Shown here piece by piece: positions 46,016 to 53,747 of a stretch of 64,000 nucleotides of DNA (its first letter is position 1; every line of letters starts with the position of its first letter). A model generated the notes under the pieces. That model was not told the DNA's origin. It saw only the letters and a program-made list of their open reading frames with translations, and made no database searches. Source of the stretch: Martinezella miluonensis (GTDB taxonomy: Bacteria > Pseudomonadota > Alphaproteobacteria > Rhizobiales > Rhizobiaceae); NCBI RefSeq assembly GCF_900094545.1, contig NZ_FMAH01000006.1:62001-126000 (forward strand). The letters are read 5' to 3'. A program made the translations under genes and the position numbers.

Positions 46016-46414
46016 TTAGATGAACTGGCTCAGGCCCGGAACGGAATTCACGACTTCGTCGACGACTTCGTTGCCGGCATATTGCCGGGCGGTTGCGACC
46101 GTTTCCTTTGCAAGCGAGGTAATGTCGCCCATGCCGAGGCCGGTGCTCATCAGCTGCTGGCCGAGGCCCATGATGCCGCCGCCGGCGCCGACCGCGCTCA
46201 ACAGACCGCCGAGAAGGCCACCGCCGCCCGAGCCCTGATCGCCGCCATACTGTGCGACGAGATCGGTTGCGCCGGGAAAGGCTTCAATCATCTTGGTAAC
46301 GGGGCCATCCGGCGCTTCGCGCTGCAGGAAGCTGAGAATCATTCCGACAGCCTTCTCCGCGAGGTCGGGAGCGATACCGGCTTTGGTCGCGATCTGGTCA
46401 ATAACTTCGTTCAC
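46016..46414 (-). CDS. DUF2267/DUF2780-like small protein
   Basis: The 132-residue protein starts Asn-Glu-Val-Ile-Asp-Gln-Ile-Ala-Thr-Lys-Ala-Gly-Ile and has a Gly-rich middle (about 58-85, with Gly-Gly-Leu-Leu-Gly-Gly-Leu-Leu) flanked by helices. This fits the small DUF2267/DUF2780 group, whose members occur in many proteobacteria without known function. No signal peptide. It stands alone with its own terminator. Confidence 0.68.
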   Translation of the reverse strand: MNEVIDQIATKAGIAPDLAEKAVGMILSFLQREAPDGPVTKMIEAFPGATDLVAQYGGDQGSGGGGLLGGLLSAVGAGGGIMGLGQQLMSTGLGMGDITSLAKETVATARQYAGNEVVDEVVNSVPGLSQFI

Positions 46415-46630
46415 TGTGGCCTCCTGCCTTTACGACGTTAACGTCAACGTAACTGAATGAAGCAACCGACACAAGCCGCGCCGGAGGCCGTCATTCTACC
46501 AGAAGCGGAACCCAACGCGAATGGTTGTCCCTCTTCATGCGAGTTCTTATAACAGTGTCAGGACAAATCGATGAATGGCCCTGGCAGCTTGCAAAAGCTG
46601 CTGTGCCGCCGCCCAAAGGGAGACGACACC

Positions 46631-48142
46631 ATGCCGCAGCTGGATGGACAGATTTTCGTCGGCGCGAGCCGCAATCCGGATGAAAGCATCAACAAGGATG
46701 AGTTCCTGACGCTGAAATTCGGCAACCGCCACGGCCTCGTCACTGGCGCCACTGGCACCGGCAAGACGGTGACGCTGCAGGTTCTGGCTGAGGGCTTTTC
46801 CAAGGCCGGCGTGCCGGTGTTCTGCGCCGATATCAAGGGCGATCTCTCCGGCATCGCCGTCAAGGGCGAGGCCAAGGATTTCCTGCTCAAGCGCGCCGAG
46901 GAAATCGGCCTGTCGCCCTACGAATTCGATCAGTTCCCGGTCATCTTCTGGGATCTTTACGGCGAAAAGGGCCATCGGGTGCGCACGACCATCGCCGAGA
47001 TGGGGCCGCTGCTGCTAGCGCGGTTGATGGACGCTTCCGAGGCGCAGGAGGGCGTACTCAACATCGCCTTCAAGATCGCCGATGAAAGCGGCTGGGCGCT
47101 GCTCGACCTCAAGGATCTGCAGGCGCTGCTGAACTATATGGGCGACAATGCCAGCGAGCTTTCCAGCAAATACGGACTGATCTCGAAATCCTCCGTCGGT
47201 TCGATCCAGCGTGCGATGCTTGTCCTGGAGCAGCAGGGTGCGGAAAACTTCTTCGGCGAGCCGGCGCTGAAGATTTCCGACATCATGCGGGTCAGCAATG
47301 ATGGCTATGGCCAGGTTTCGGTGCTTGCAGCCGACAAGCTGATGATGAATCCGCGCCTCTATGCGACCTTCCTGCTGTGGCTGCTGTCGGAATTGTTCGA
47401 GGAACTGCCCGAAGTGGGCGATCCGGAAAAGCCGAAGCTCGTCTTCTTTTTCGATGAAGCACACCTGCTCTTCAACGATGCACCGAAGGTGTTGATCGAG
47501 CGTGTCGAGCAGGTGGTGCGCCTGATCCGCTCCAAGGGTGTCGGCGTCTATTTCGTCACGCAAAATCCGCTCGATGTGCCGGAAACCGTGCTGGCGCAGC
47601 TCGGCAACCGTGTGCAGCATGCGCTGCGCGCCTATACGCCGCGCGAGCAGAAGGCCGTGCAGACGGCGGCGACCACCTTCCGGCCCAACCCCGCCTTCGA
47701 TTGCGCCGAGGTCATTACCACGCTCGGCACCGGGGAAGCATTGGTGTCGATGCTGGAGGGCAAGGGCGCACCGTCGATCGTCGAGCGCACGCTGATCCGC
47801 CCGCCAGCCGGCCGCATCGGTCCGGTGAACGATGTCGAGCGTCAGGCCATCATCCATGCCAGCCCGGTTGCCGGCGTCTACGACCAGACGATCGACCGCG
47901 AATCAGCCTATGAAATCCTGACGGAACGCGCGCGCAAGGCTGCCGCGCCGCAAAATGAGAGCGCTGGCGATGGCTGGACGCTGCCAGGCTTCGGTGGCGA
48001 CAGCAACAAGTCGTCCGGCCGCCGCTCCGGCTATCAGCGCGAGACGATCATGGAAGCGGCGCTGAAGAGCGTGGCGCGCACGGTCGCCACACAGGTCGGA
48101 CGCGCATTGGTCCGCGGCATTCTCGGCAGCTTGAAACGGTAG
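46631..48142 (+). CDS. HerA-like helicase (DUF853, YjgR type)
   Basis: The 502-residue ATPase has Walker A Gly-Ala-Thr-Gly-Thr-Gly-Lys-Thr (39-46), an Asp-Ile-Lys-Gly-Asp-Leu-Ser motif, Walker B Leu-Val-Phe-Phe-Phe-Asp-Glu-Ala-His, and Tyr-Phe-Val-Thr-Gln-Asn-Pro (sensor). These define the HerA/FtsK-like DUF853 family, related to E. coli YjgR. A nuclease partner such as NurA is not adjacent. The ATG at 46631 follows AAGGGAGAC. A palindromic repeat element lies just after the stop. Confidence 0.9.
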   Translation: MPQLDGQIFVGASRNPDESINKDEFLTLKFGNRHGLVTGATGTGKTVTLQVLAEGFSKAGVPVFCADIKGDLSGIAVKGEAKDFLLKRAEEIGLSPYEFDQFPVIFWDLYGEKGHRVRTTIAEMGPLLLARLMDASEAQEGVLNIAFKIADESGWALLDLKDLQALLNYMGDNASELSSKYGLISKSSVGSIQRAMLVLEQQGAENFFGEPALKISDIMRVSNDGYGQVSVLAADKLMMNPRLYATFLLWLLSELFEELPEVGDPEKPKLVFFFDEAHLLFNDAPKVLIERVEQVVRLIRSKGVGVYFVTQNPLDVPETVLAQLGNRVQHALRAYTPREQKAVQTAATTFRPNPAFDCAEVITTLGTGEALVSMLEGKGAPSIVERTLIRPPAGRIGPVNDVERQAIIHASPVAGVYDQTIDRESAYEILTERARKAAAPQNESAGDGWTLPGFGGDSNKSSGRRSGYQRETIMEAALKSVARTVATQVGRALVRGILGSLKR

Positions 48143-48148
48143 AAAGTT

Positions 48149-48252
48149 ACCCTCCCCTTGAGGGTCAGAGCAAAGCTTCGGGAGGGGTGATCCTTCGAAC
48201 CAGGAAATCACCCCCACCCGCCGCTTTGCGGCTACCTCCCCTCAAGGGAGGT
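48149..48252. repeat. Palindromic intergenic repeat element
   Basis: The 104 bases fold into nested inverted repeats. ACCCTCCCCTTGAGGG at the left pairs with CCCTCAAGGGAGGT-type sequence at the right, and an inner GGGAGGGGTGAT pairs with ATCACCCCCACCC. The right arm alone (48234-48252) makes a stem followed by GTTATTTT and can terminate the HerA-like gene. I recognise the consensus as the mosaic palindromes scattered between genes in Rhizobium and Agrobacterium genomes. Confidence 0.7.
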
Positions 48253-48258
48253 GTTATT

Positions 48259-49035
48259 TTAGCGCACCGGCGCGACCAGCGAGAAGAACGCTCCCTGCGG
48301 GTCGGTGGCCTGAACGATCCAGCTGCCGCCGGGGACCTCCATCGGGCCGTTGGTAATCTTGCCACCGCCTTCGGTGATGCGGATGATTGCCGCATCGATC
48401 GCCGGGACATTGATGTAGAAGTTCCAGGCCGGCACCGGCATTTCCGCCGGCTTGGTCATGATGCCGCCGAAGTCGCGATCGCCGATCTTGAAGATTTTGT
48501 ACACGCCCATCGGCCCCATGTCGAAATCGGAACTCGATTCCCAGCCGAACATCTCGCAATAGAAATCGAAGGCCTTCGGGCCGTCGCCGGCATAAAGTTC
48601 GTGCCAGCCGAAGTAGCCGGGAGTGGCAGGGGCCGCCGGCTCCCAATCCTGGCCCGGCAGCGGCGTGAAGAGGCAGAAGGCAGCGCCATAGGGATCGGTG
48701 ACGACGGAGAAGCGGCCGACACCCGGAATATCAGTCGGTTCACGGTAGATCTTGCCGCCTTTGCCGGCGACCGTCTTGGTTGCTTCGTCGACATTGGGAA
48801 CACCGATATAGCCAGTCCAGCAGGGCGGCGTGCCCATGGCCTTCGCCTCTGCCGGCAGTATCATCAATCCGGCAACGGGGCCGGCGCCGGCGCTAAACAG
48901 CGTATAGTCCATTCCGACATCAGGCATGCCGGCATCCGCCGCATCCCAGCCGACGACCTTGGTATAGAAAGCTTCGGCCGCCTTCATGTCGGTGGTCATC
49001 AGCTCGTACCAGACGAAATATCCCTTATCAGCCAT
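48259..49035 (-). CDS. Two-domain VOC family protein
   Basis: The 258-residue protein has two glyoxalase-like modules (about 5-122 and 135-256). Each begins with a Phe/Tyr-Val/Gly-Trp-Tyr/His-Glu-Leu segment and includes Asp-Pro-Tyr-Gly-Ala-Ala-Phe or Asp-Pro-Gln-Gly-Ala-Phe-Phe. The layout matches the CFP30B group of VOC proteins, whose activity is unknown. A GGGGAGAG ribosome binding site precedes ATG 49035. Confidence 0.84.
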   Translation of the reverse strand: MADKGYFVWYELMTTDMKAAEAFYTKVVGWDAADAGMPDVGMDYTLFSAGAGPVAGLMILPAEAKAMGTPPCWTGYIGVPNVDEATKTVAGKGGKIYREPTDIPGVGRFSVVTDPYGAAFCLFTPLPGQDWEPAAPATPGYFGWHELYAGDGPKAFDFYCEMFGWESSSDFDMGPMGVYKIFKIGDRDFGGIMTKPAEMPVPAWNFYINVPAIDAAIIRITEGGGKITNGPMEVPGGSWIVQATDPQGAFFSLVAPVR

Positions 49036-49251
49036 TGTATCTCTCCCCATTGTGATTGTTGCACTGTCCGTCTCGTCCCGAGCCGGCTTTCGGCGCGAGC
49101 GCATCATGGCCAATGAAAGTGACGGCCAAACGATGGTCGATCGATTGATCCGTCCGTCTCCGGCAAACACGCGCTAGGTACTATCTAGGCAGCAAGGGCA
49201 ATGTTTCGACCCCCACCCCCTACAGCTTGAACCAAGCCACCTCATTATACC

Positions 49252-49977
49252 TCAATGGCAGCAGGAATGTGCCTGCTGCGTATCCTCATATTCGTCGTGG
49301 CGACGAACAAAATTCATCGTGCTGCTTTCGTTGCGTCCCTTGGGGGCTCGATCGAGGATCATCAGCGTGCCGATCAATTCCTCGGGGCCGCGGGCATAGC
49401 TCGAATAAGTGTGGAAGAGATTGCCAGCTTCGTCCTTGTAGAAGGCGCTGAGACCGGGAAGCTCATCATACCCTTCGGCCGAATCCATAGGCGTGAAGTT
49501 GTAGAAAACGGTCTCGCCGGCAAGCTGCTCCTTCGAGAAGGAGACATGATAATCGAAATTGAAGTCGTTGGCGTAGGACGACACCCAGGGGAAACCCCAG
49601 CCCATGCGTTTCTTGTAGGCTTCCACCTTCTCCAGCGGCGCGCGGGAAACGGCAACCAGGGTAACGTCGTGGTGATTGAGGTGCGGCAGCGCCCCATCGA
49701 AATGATCGGCAAGGAACGAACAGCCGGTGCATCCGGCATCCCAATCCGGGCCGAGCATAAAATGATAGATGATCAGCTGGCTGCGGCCACCGAAGAGATC
49801 CGCAAGCGTCCTCTTGCCGTCCGGCGTGTCGAAAACATAGTCTTTATCGACCTTTACCCAGGGCAAGGCCAAGCGTTCCGCATTGACGCGATCGCGAAGA
49901 TGCGTTGCCTCTTTTTCGCTGGCAAGCAGTTGGCGGCGGGCCTCCAGCCACACCTCCCTGGAAACGACCTGGTTCAT
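49252..49977 (-). CDS. DUF899 thioredoxin-fold protein
   Basis: The 241-residue protein carries the DUF899 signature: Val-Ser-Arg-Glu-x-Trp-Leu-Glu-Ala-Arg, Leu-Ala-Asp-Leu-Phe-Gly-Gly-Arg-Ser-Gln-Leu-Ile-Ile-Tyr-His-Phe-Met, and Cys-Thr-Gly-Cys-Ser-Phe as a thioredoxin-like Cys pair. The tail contains His-Ser-Cys-Cys-His. Function is unknown, perhaps redox. It is divergent from a MarR regulator over a 71-base region that contains a palindrome. Confidence 0.85.
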   Translation of the reverse strand: MNQVVSREVWLEARRQLLASEKEATHLRDRVNAERLALPWVKVDKDYVFDTPDGKRTLADLFGGRSQLIIYHFMLGPDWDAGCTGCSFLADHFDGALPHLNHHDVTLVAVSRAPLEKVEAYKKRMGWGFPWVSSYANDFNFDYHVSFSKEQLAGETVFYNFTPMDSAEGYDELPGLSAFYKDEAGNLFHTYSSYARGPEELIGTLMILDRAPKGRNESSTMNFVRRHDEYEDTQQAHSCCH

Positions 49978-50014
49978 TGTCAGCGCCCTCCTCCGGCGTT
50001 TTCATCCCCAAATC

Positions 50015-50042
50015 TTGACAAATACATTGATATCAATATTAA
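50015..50042 (+). promoter_or_regulatory. Promoter and palindrome between DUF899 and marR genes
   Basis: TTGACA (50015-50020) and TATTAA (50037-50042) are spaced by 16 bases. The spacer contains the perfect 12-base palindrome ATTGATATCAAT (50026-50037), of a type MarR proteins bind. The -10 lies so close to the ATG at 50049 that a transcript from it would have almost no leader. Confidence 0.55.
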
Positions 50043-50048
50043 TGAATC

Positions 50049-50495
50049 ATGTCAAACGCAGTCGAAATCCCCTTTGAAACCACGCTGTTAGTGCGCGACA
50101 CATGCCTTTGCCTGCACGTGCAGCGAGCGGCACGCGCCTTGGCCCGCCGCTTTGATGAGGCGCTGCGGCCCTTCGGGCTCACCAACGGCCAATTCTCTCT
50201 GATGATGTCGTTGAACAGGCCGGCGCCGGCATCCATGGGGTCGATCACGGCACTCCTGGCAATAGATCAGACGACGCTGACGGCGGCGTTGAAGCCGCTG
50301 GAACGGCGGGGATGGGTTAGCATCATGCCCAATCCGAAAGATCGGCGCGCGCGCCTGCTCAGCCTCACGCCATCGGGAAAGGCAGCGCTTGCCGCCGCCG
50401 TACCGATCTGGAAGACGACACATGCGGTACTCGAGGAACGGCTGCCCGACGGCGATGGCAACCGCCTGCGCAGCGATCTTGCTACTCTGCTCTGA
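50049..50495 (+). CDS. MarR family regulator
   Basis: The 148-residue protein has the winged helix (about 35-105): Gln-Phe-Ser-Leu-Met-Met-Ser-Leu, then Ser-Ile-Thr-Ala-Leu-Leu-Ala-Ile-Asp-Gln-Thr-Thr-Leu and Asn-Pro-Lys-Asp-Arg-Arg-Ala-Arg (wing). Two Cys (Asp-Thr-Cys-Leu-Cys) near the N-terminus might sense redox state. It is probably the repressor of the divergent DUF899 gene and of itself through the palindrome between them. The 3' end overlaps the convergent RES toxin gene by 14 bases. Confidence 0.87.
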   Translation: MSNAVEIPFETTLLVRDTCLCLHVQRAARALARRFDEALRPFGLTNGQFSLMMSLNRPAPASMGSITALLAIDQTTLTAALKPLERRGWVSIMPNPKDRRARLLSLTPSGKAALAAAVPIWKTTHAVLEERLPDGDGNRLRSDLATLL

Positions 50496-51252
50496 ACTGC
50501 CGTTCCGACAGCCGGGGATCGCCGTCGAAATCCAGCCTTTCGAAACCGATCCGGCGCCGGGGAAATTCGCATAGCGCCTGGACACCGACGCGTGACAGCC
50601 GGATGCGCCATGTCTGGCGCTCCACAGGTTCGCGCGCCGAGAAGGCTTTAGCCGTGAGCAGTGCGATATTCCTGCCACCCTGAGGATCGCGGACGGAGCG
50701 ATAGAGGATTGCCTCGATGCCGCCTGTCCGCGCCGCCTCCGCAAGTGACTGGCAGGCTTCATAATTGACGGGATCCGCCCAGTGCTGCCGATCGCGATCC
50801 AAAGGAGACGCGGTCAGATCGATCGCCGCATTCGTGGTGATCGCCGCGGCAAAGGCGGTGTATTCAGCGGCATTGGCGGGCAACGGCGTGTCAGGGGAAT
50901 CGCGGAAGAAAAGCAGCCTGTAGAAGCTCATCTCCGCCAAGGCCGTCTCCACCTGCTCCGAGGCGTAGAAAACGCCGAGCGTGCGACCTGCACGACGGAA
51001 GCGGGAACCATGGGGATAGATCGCTCCGTAGCGAAAGGGTGTGGCAAGCAGATAGTCGAGCCCGGCACATTCCGGCGGCAGGACCGGCTTACTTTCCTCC
51101 AGGATGCTTTCAAGGAGAGCCTGTTCCTCCAGCGTATCCACAAGCTTCAGCGTCGAAACCTGATGCTGCGATTCCACCAGTCGCCAATATTGGCCGGAAA
51201 TGGCCCTCGCCTCAGATGAGAGCGCGGCGGGCGTCCAGATAGGCAATGACAT
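50482..51252 (-). CDS. RES-domain toxin (NAD+ phosphorylase type)
   Basis: RES toxins degrade NAD+ and stop growth until the cognate Xre antitoxin neutralises them. The 256-residue product has the RES pattern Arg-Phe-Arg-Arg-Ala-Gly...Gly-Val-Phe-Tyr-Ala-Ser-Glu, Ala-Leu-Ala-Glu-Met-Ser-Phe-Tyr-Arg and a C-terminal Ala-Ile-Leu-Tyr-Arg-Ser-Val-Arg. The start overlaps the antitoxin gene by 41 bases, which fits the coupling seen in RES-Xre loci. It lies downstream of its antitoxin, as usual for the family. Confidence 0.9.
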   Translation of the reverse strand: MSLPIWTPAALSSEARAISGQYWRLVESQHQVSTLKLVDTLEEQALLESILEESKPVLPPECAGLDYLLATPFRYGAIYPHGSRFRRAGRTLGVFYASEQVETALAEMSFYRLLFFRDSPDTPLPANAAEYTAFAAAITTNAAIDLTASPLDRDRQHWADPVNYEACQSLAEAARTGGIEAILYRSVRDPQGGRNIALLTAKAFSAREPVERQTWRIRLSRVGVQALCEFPRRRIGFERLDFDGDPRLSERQFRAE

Positions 51253-51595
51253 CGGTCAAACCGGAAATCGAGGTGATCTTGTCGATGGGTGCTGCGCCGA
51301 AGGCGATATTGCCGTTGCGCAGCCATTGGCGCGCCACAGCCTCATCGCCGCCAACGATGGCATCGAGCGAACGGAAGAGACGAACGAGAAGCACGGCCAG
51401 CTCGAACGGCTTGCTTTCGCGCTCGAGCAGATGATCCTGCCGCTTCATGCGCGAAATGGTTGCTTCCGATACACCGATGACGGCCGCAAGTATGCGGGCG
51501 TTCAATCCCAACCGCTCGGCGGCATTGACAACGGCCTTGGTGATGACGAGCGCTTCGCCGGGCCTCGCATGATCTATTACCTGGGCATTTATCAT
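51212..51595 (-). CDS. Xre/MbcA/ParS-type antitoxin
   Basis: The 127-residue antitoxin has an N-terminal Xre-like HTH (about 28-65, including Ile-Gly-Val-Ser-Glu-Ala-Thr-Ile-Ser-Arg-Met) and the C-terminal toxin-binding domain with Leu-Phe-Arg-Ser-Leu-Asp-Ala...Ala-Arg-Gln-Trp-Leu-Arg. It should bind the RES protein and repress its own operon. ATG at 51595 is preferred; an ATG 33 bases upstream overlaps the operator. Three AAGAAAAG-type half-sites lie in front of the gene. Confidence 0.88.
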   Translation of the reverse strand: MINAQVIDHARPGEALVITKAVVNAAERLGLNARILAAVIGVSEATISRMKRQDHLLERESKPFELAVLLVRLFRSLDAIVGGDEAVARQWLRNGNIAFGAAPIDKITSISGLTDVIAYLDARRALI

Positions 51596-51611
51596 GACTA
51601 CTTCCTTTCCC

Positions 51612-51647
51612 AAGAAAAGATATAGCACTTTTCTTGCAAAAGAAAAG
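51612..51647. promoter_or_regulatory. Three-half-site operator upstream of the toxin-antitoxin operon
   Basis: AAGAAAAG (51612-51619), CTTTTCTT (51628-51635) and AAGAAAAG (51640-51647) form two overlapping inverted repeats with gaps of 8 and 4 bases. They lie immediately before the antitoxin gene, and TGCTATATC (minus strand, between the first two sites) can serve as an extended -10. This is the expected binding site for the Xre-type antitoxin. Confidence 0.65.
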
Positions 51648-51677
51648 GAGCGGCCGATGAAACCTGCCGCTCCTTTT
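51643..51677 (-). terminator. Terminator after ohr
   Basis: AAAAGGAGCGG (51643-51653) and CCGCTCCTTTT (51667-51677) form a perfect 11-bp stem; on the minus strand it ends in CCTTTTCTTTT. It closes the ohr transcript, and its T-tract overlaps the outermost half-site of the toxin-antitoxin operator. Confidence 0.8.
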
Positions 51678-51718
51678 CAATATATCCGGCCTTAGATTGG
51701 CAGGCCGTTCATTCCGGC

Positions 51719-52141
51719 TCAGACAACCGCGAATGCCACTTCGGTCGAGGTGCGCATGGCGTGGCTATAGGGGCACACGATATGCGCAGCGGCGGCGAGC
51801 TTTTCGGCCTCGGCTTTGTCCATGCCGGGGATGTGAACAGCCAGGGACACTTCGATGCCGAAGCCGGTACCGTCTGCGCGCGGGCCGATGCCGACAGTCG
51901 CCGTGACCTTTGCGTCTTCCGGAATCTTGACCTTCTGCTGGCCTGCGACAAATTTCAGAGCACCCAGGAAGCAGGCGGAATAGCCGGCCGCGAAGAGCTG
52001 CTCCGGATTGGTGCCGGTGGCGCCATCGCCGCCGAGTTCCTTCGGCACGGTCAAGGTGACGTCAAGGACGCCATTTTCGGAAACTGCATGGCCGGCGCGG
52101 CCACCGGTGGCGGAAGCTTTGGTCGTATAGAGAATAGGCAT
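51719..52141 (-). CDS. ohr: Organic hydroperoxide resistance protein
   Basis: Ohr is a thiol peroxidase that reduces organic and fatty-acid hydroperoxides, using lipoylated partners. The 140-residue product has catalytic Cys57 in Ser-Ala-Cys-Phe and resolving Cys123 in Val-Cys-Pro-Tyr-Ser, with Arg and Glu of the active site in Gly-Gly-Arg and Asn-Pro-Glu-Gln-Leu. It is divergent from its regulator ohrR over a region with a perfect palindrome. Confidence 0.95.
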   Translation of the reverse strand: MPILYTTKASATGGRAGHAVSENGVLDVTLTVPKELGGDGATGTNPEQLFAAGYSACFLGALKFVAGQQKVKIPEDAKVTATVGIGPRADGTGFGIEVSLAVHIPGMDKAEAEKLAAAAHIVCPYSHAMRTSTEVAFAVV

Positions 52142-52179
52142 GTCATGTCTCCTTCGGTTTGGATGGTGATCATATCACA

Positions 52180-52229
52180 GCACGATTTAATCGTGCGCAA
52201 TATGTATTTTTTGCAATTTGATTTTGCAA
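52180..52229. promoter_or_regulatory. Operator region between ohr and ohrR
   Basis: The 17-base perfect palindrome GCACGATTTAATCGTGC (52180-52196) lies 38 bases before the ohr start. Further right, two TTGCAA motifs (52211-52216 and 52224-52229) flank an AT-rich core. OhrR proteins bind such palindromes and release them when the sensing Cys is oxidised, so both divergent genes would be controlled here. The assignment of the palindrome to OhrR is inference. Confidence 0.6.
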
Positions 52230-52275
52230 GGTGAATTTGTGACAATGGCTCCAACAAGAAAATGGCGGAGCAGCA

Positions 52276-52740
52276 ATGACGGACAAGGCAGATGGGCGCA
52301 CCATGATCCCGGATGAGGAAACGCGGCTTGAAAGGCAGCTTTGCTTTGCCGTTTACAGCGCCGCGCATGCTTTCAACCGCGCCTACAAACCAATCCTCGA
52401 TCGCGTCGGCCTCACCTATCCGCAATATCTCGTGATGCTCGTGCTGTGGGAAAAGGGCAGTCTTTCGGTCAAGATCATCGGCGAAAAGCTGGATCTCGAT
52501 TCCGGGACGCTGTCGCCTCTTTTGAAGCGATTGGAGCAGGCCGGACTGATCGGCCGTGCACGCGACCCGAGGGACGAGCGTCAGGTGATCGTTTCGTTGA
52601 CGGAGAAGGGTACCGACATGCAATGCCAGGTCGGCAGCATTATGGATGCCATCGGCCAAGCCACCGGCTGCGACATGACCGAGATAGCCCATTTGCGCAA
52701 CCAGTTGCAGCGGTTGAAGGCCAATCTGGCCGCCGAGTGA
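52276..52740 (+). CDS. ohrR: OhrR, organic hydroperoxide sensor (MarR family)
   Basis: The 154-residue repressor has the sensing Cys23 in Gln-Leu-Cys-Phe-Ala-Val-Tyr and the winged helix with Leu-Asp-Ser-Gly-Thr-Leu-Ser-Pro-Leu-Leu-Lys-Arg-Leu and Asp-Pro-Arg-Asp-Glu-Arg-Gln. Cys132 near the C-terminus lies about where 2-Cys OhrR proteins have their resolving Cys, so a disulfide mechanism is likely. The divergent ohr gene is the usual target. Confidence 0.95.
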   Translation: MTDKADGRTMIPDEETRLERQLCFAVYSAAHAFNRAYKPILDRVGLTYPQYLVMLVLWEKGSLSVKIIGEKLDLDSGTLSPLLKRLEQAGLIGRARDPRDERQVIVSLTEKGTDMQCQVGSIMDAIGQATGCDMTEIAHLRNQLQRLKANLAAE

Positions 52741-52777
52741 AACCAAGCCTGAGCGCCCTGCTCGGTGCGTCGACGCG

Positions 52778-52805
52778 GTCAGCAAAAATAAGTCAGCAAA
52801 AATAA
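52778..52805. repeat. 14-base tandem duplication
   Basis: GTCAGCAAAAATAA occurs twice in direct tandem (52778-52791 and 52792-52805) just beyond the L,D-transpeptidase terminator. It looks like slippage or a recent duplication. Confidence 0.85.
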
Positions 52806-52807
52806 AA

Positions 52808-52830
52808 AGGGCGCCACATCCGGGCGCCCT
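52808..52830 (-). terminator. Terminator after first L,D-transpeptidase gene
   Basis: AGGGCGCC (52808-52815) and GGCGCCCT (52823-52830) form a perfect stem; on the minus strand it is followed by TTTTATTTTTGC. Confidence 0.85.
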
Positions 52831-52853
52831 GCTACTTCTTCGGTGATGCGCTC

Positions 52854-53585
52854 CTACGACGTCACCAGGATCGGCGCACGCTCCGGCACGCGATCGTAGA
52901 GATCGATGACATCCTGATTCAGCAGGCGGACGCAGCCGGAAGAAACGGCCTTGCCGATGGAACGCCAGTCCGGATTGCCGTGCAGGCGGTAAAGCGAGTC
53001 CTGCTTGTCCTCGAAAATATATAGAGCGCGCGCGCCAAGCGGGTTCTTCAGGCCCGGTTCCATGCCGCCATTGGCGATGGAGAACTTGACGAGTTCCGGC
53101 TGACGGGCAACCATTTCATCCGGCGGGTTCCAGCGCGGCCACTTCTTGCGCCACTGGATAACGCCACGGCCCTGCCAGGCAAAGCCCTCGCGACCGACGC
53201 CGATGCCATAGCGCATGGCGGTGCCGCCCTGCTCGGTGACGTAAAGCATGCGCTGCGTCGTGTTGACCACCACCGTACCCGGCGCTTCGCCCGTCGGATC
53301 AACGACGCGCTGACGATAGAAGCGCTGGTCGATCTGCTGATAGGGAACTGCCGGAACATGGAAGCCGCCATCATCGAGCGGCGCGTAGATTACCGCCGGA
53401 TCCGGCTGTTCGCCATCATAGCTGGAGAACCAGGTCCGGAAGGGTCTGGGCGAACCGGAATATTGCACCGGGCTGACGACAGTACCGTTGTCGACAGCAG
53501 AAGCACAGCCGGCGAGCGTCGAGACAGCACCGATGCCGGCAAGGGCAAGGAAATTACGTCGGGATAGAGATGAAGGAAGGCTCAT
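52854..53585 (-). CDS. L,D-transpeptidase (YkuD family), Tat/lipoprotein signal
   Basis: The enzyme cross-links peptidoglycan or attaches proteins to it. The 243-residue product has a signal with Ser-Arg-Arg-Asn-Phe-Leu (twin-arginine motif) and a lipobox-like Leu-Ala-Gly-Cys near residue 27. The YkuD domain (about 95-240) ends in His202-Gly-Asn-Pro-Asp-Trp and Ser-Ser-Gly-Cys218-Val-Arg, the catalytic Cys. A paralogue lies 162 bases upstream on the same strand. Confidence 0.9.
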   Translation of the reverse strand: MSLPSSLSRRNFLALAGIGAVSTLAGCASAVDNGTVVSPVQYSGSPRPFRTWFSSYDGEQPDPAVIYAPLDDGGFHVPAVPYQQIDQRFYRQRVVDPTGEAPGTVVVNTTQRMLYVTEQGGTAMRYGIGVGREGFAWQGRGVIQWRKKWPRWNPPDEMVARQPELVKFSIANGGMEPGLKNPLGARALYIFEDKQDSLYRLHGNPDWRSIGKAVSSGCVRLLNQDVIDLYDRVPERAPILVTS

Positions 53586-53747
53586 GTCGACAGCATAGTT
53601 CCTGTTGAAGAGGAAGCGAGAACCCGCAACACATAAGCTGATTCGGCTCCCCGAGAGGTTTGCAGAGACAGAGACAAAACTAAAGAGCGCAGTTGAACCC
53701 GGCTATCGCTCTTATGCAACATCACGAAAATTTGTGGTAAAATATCC

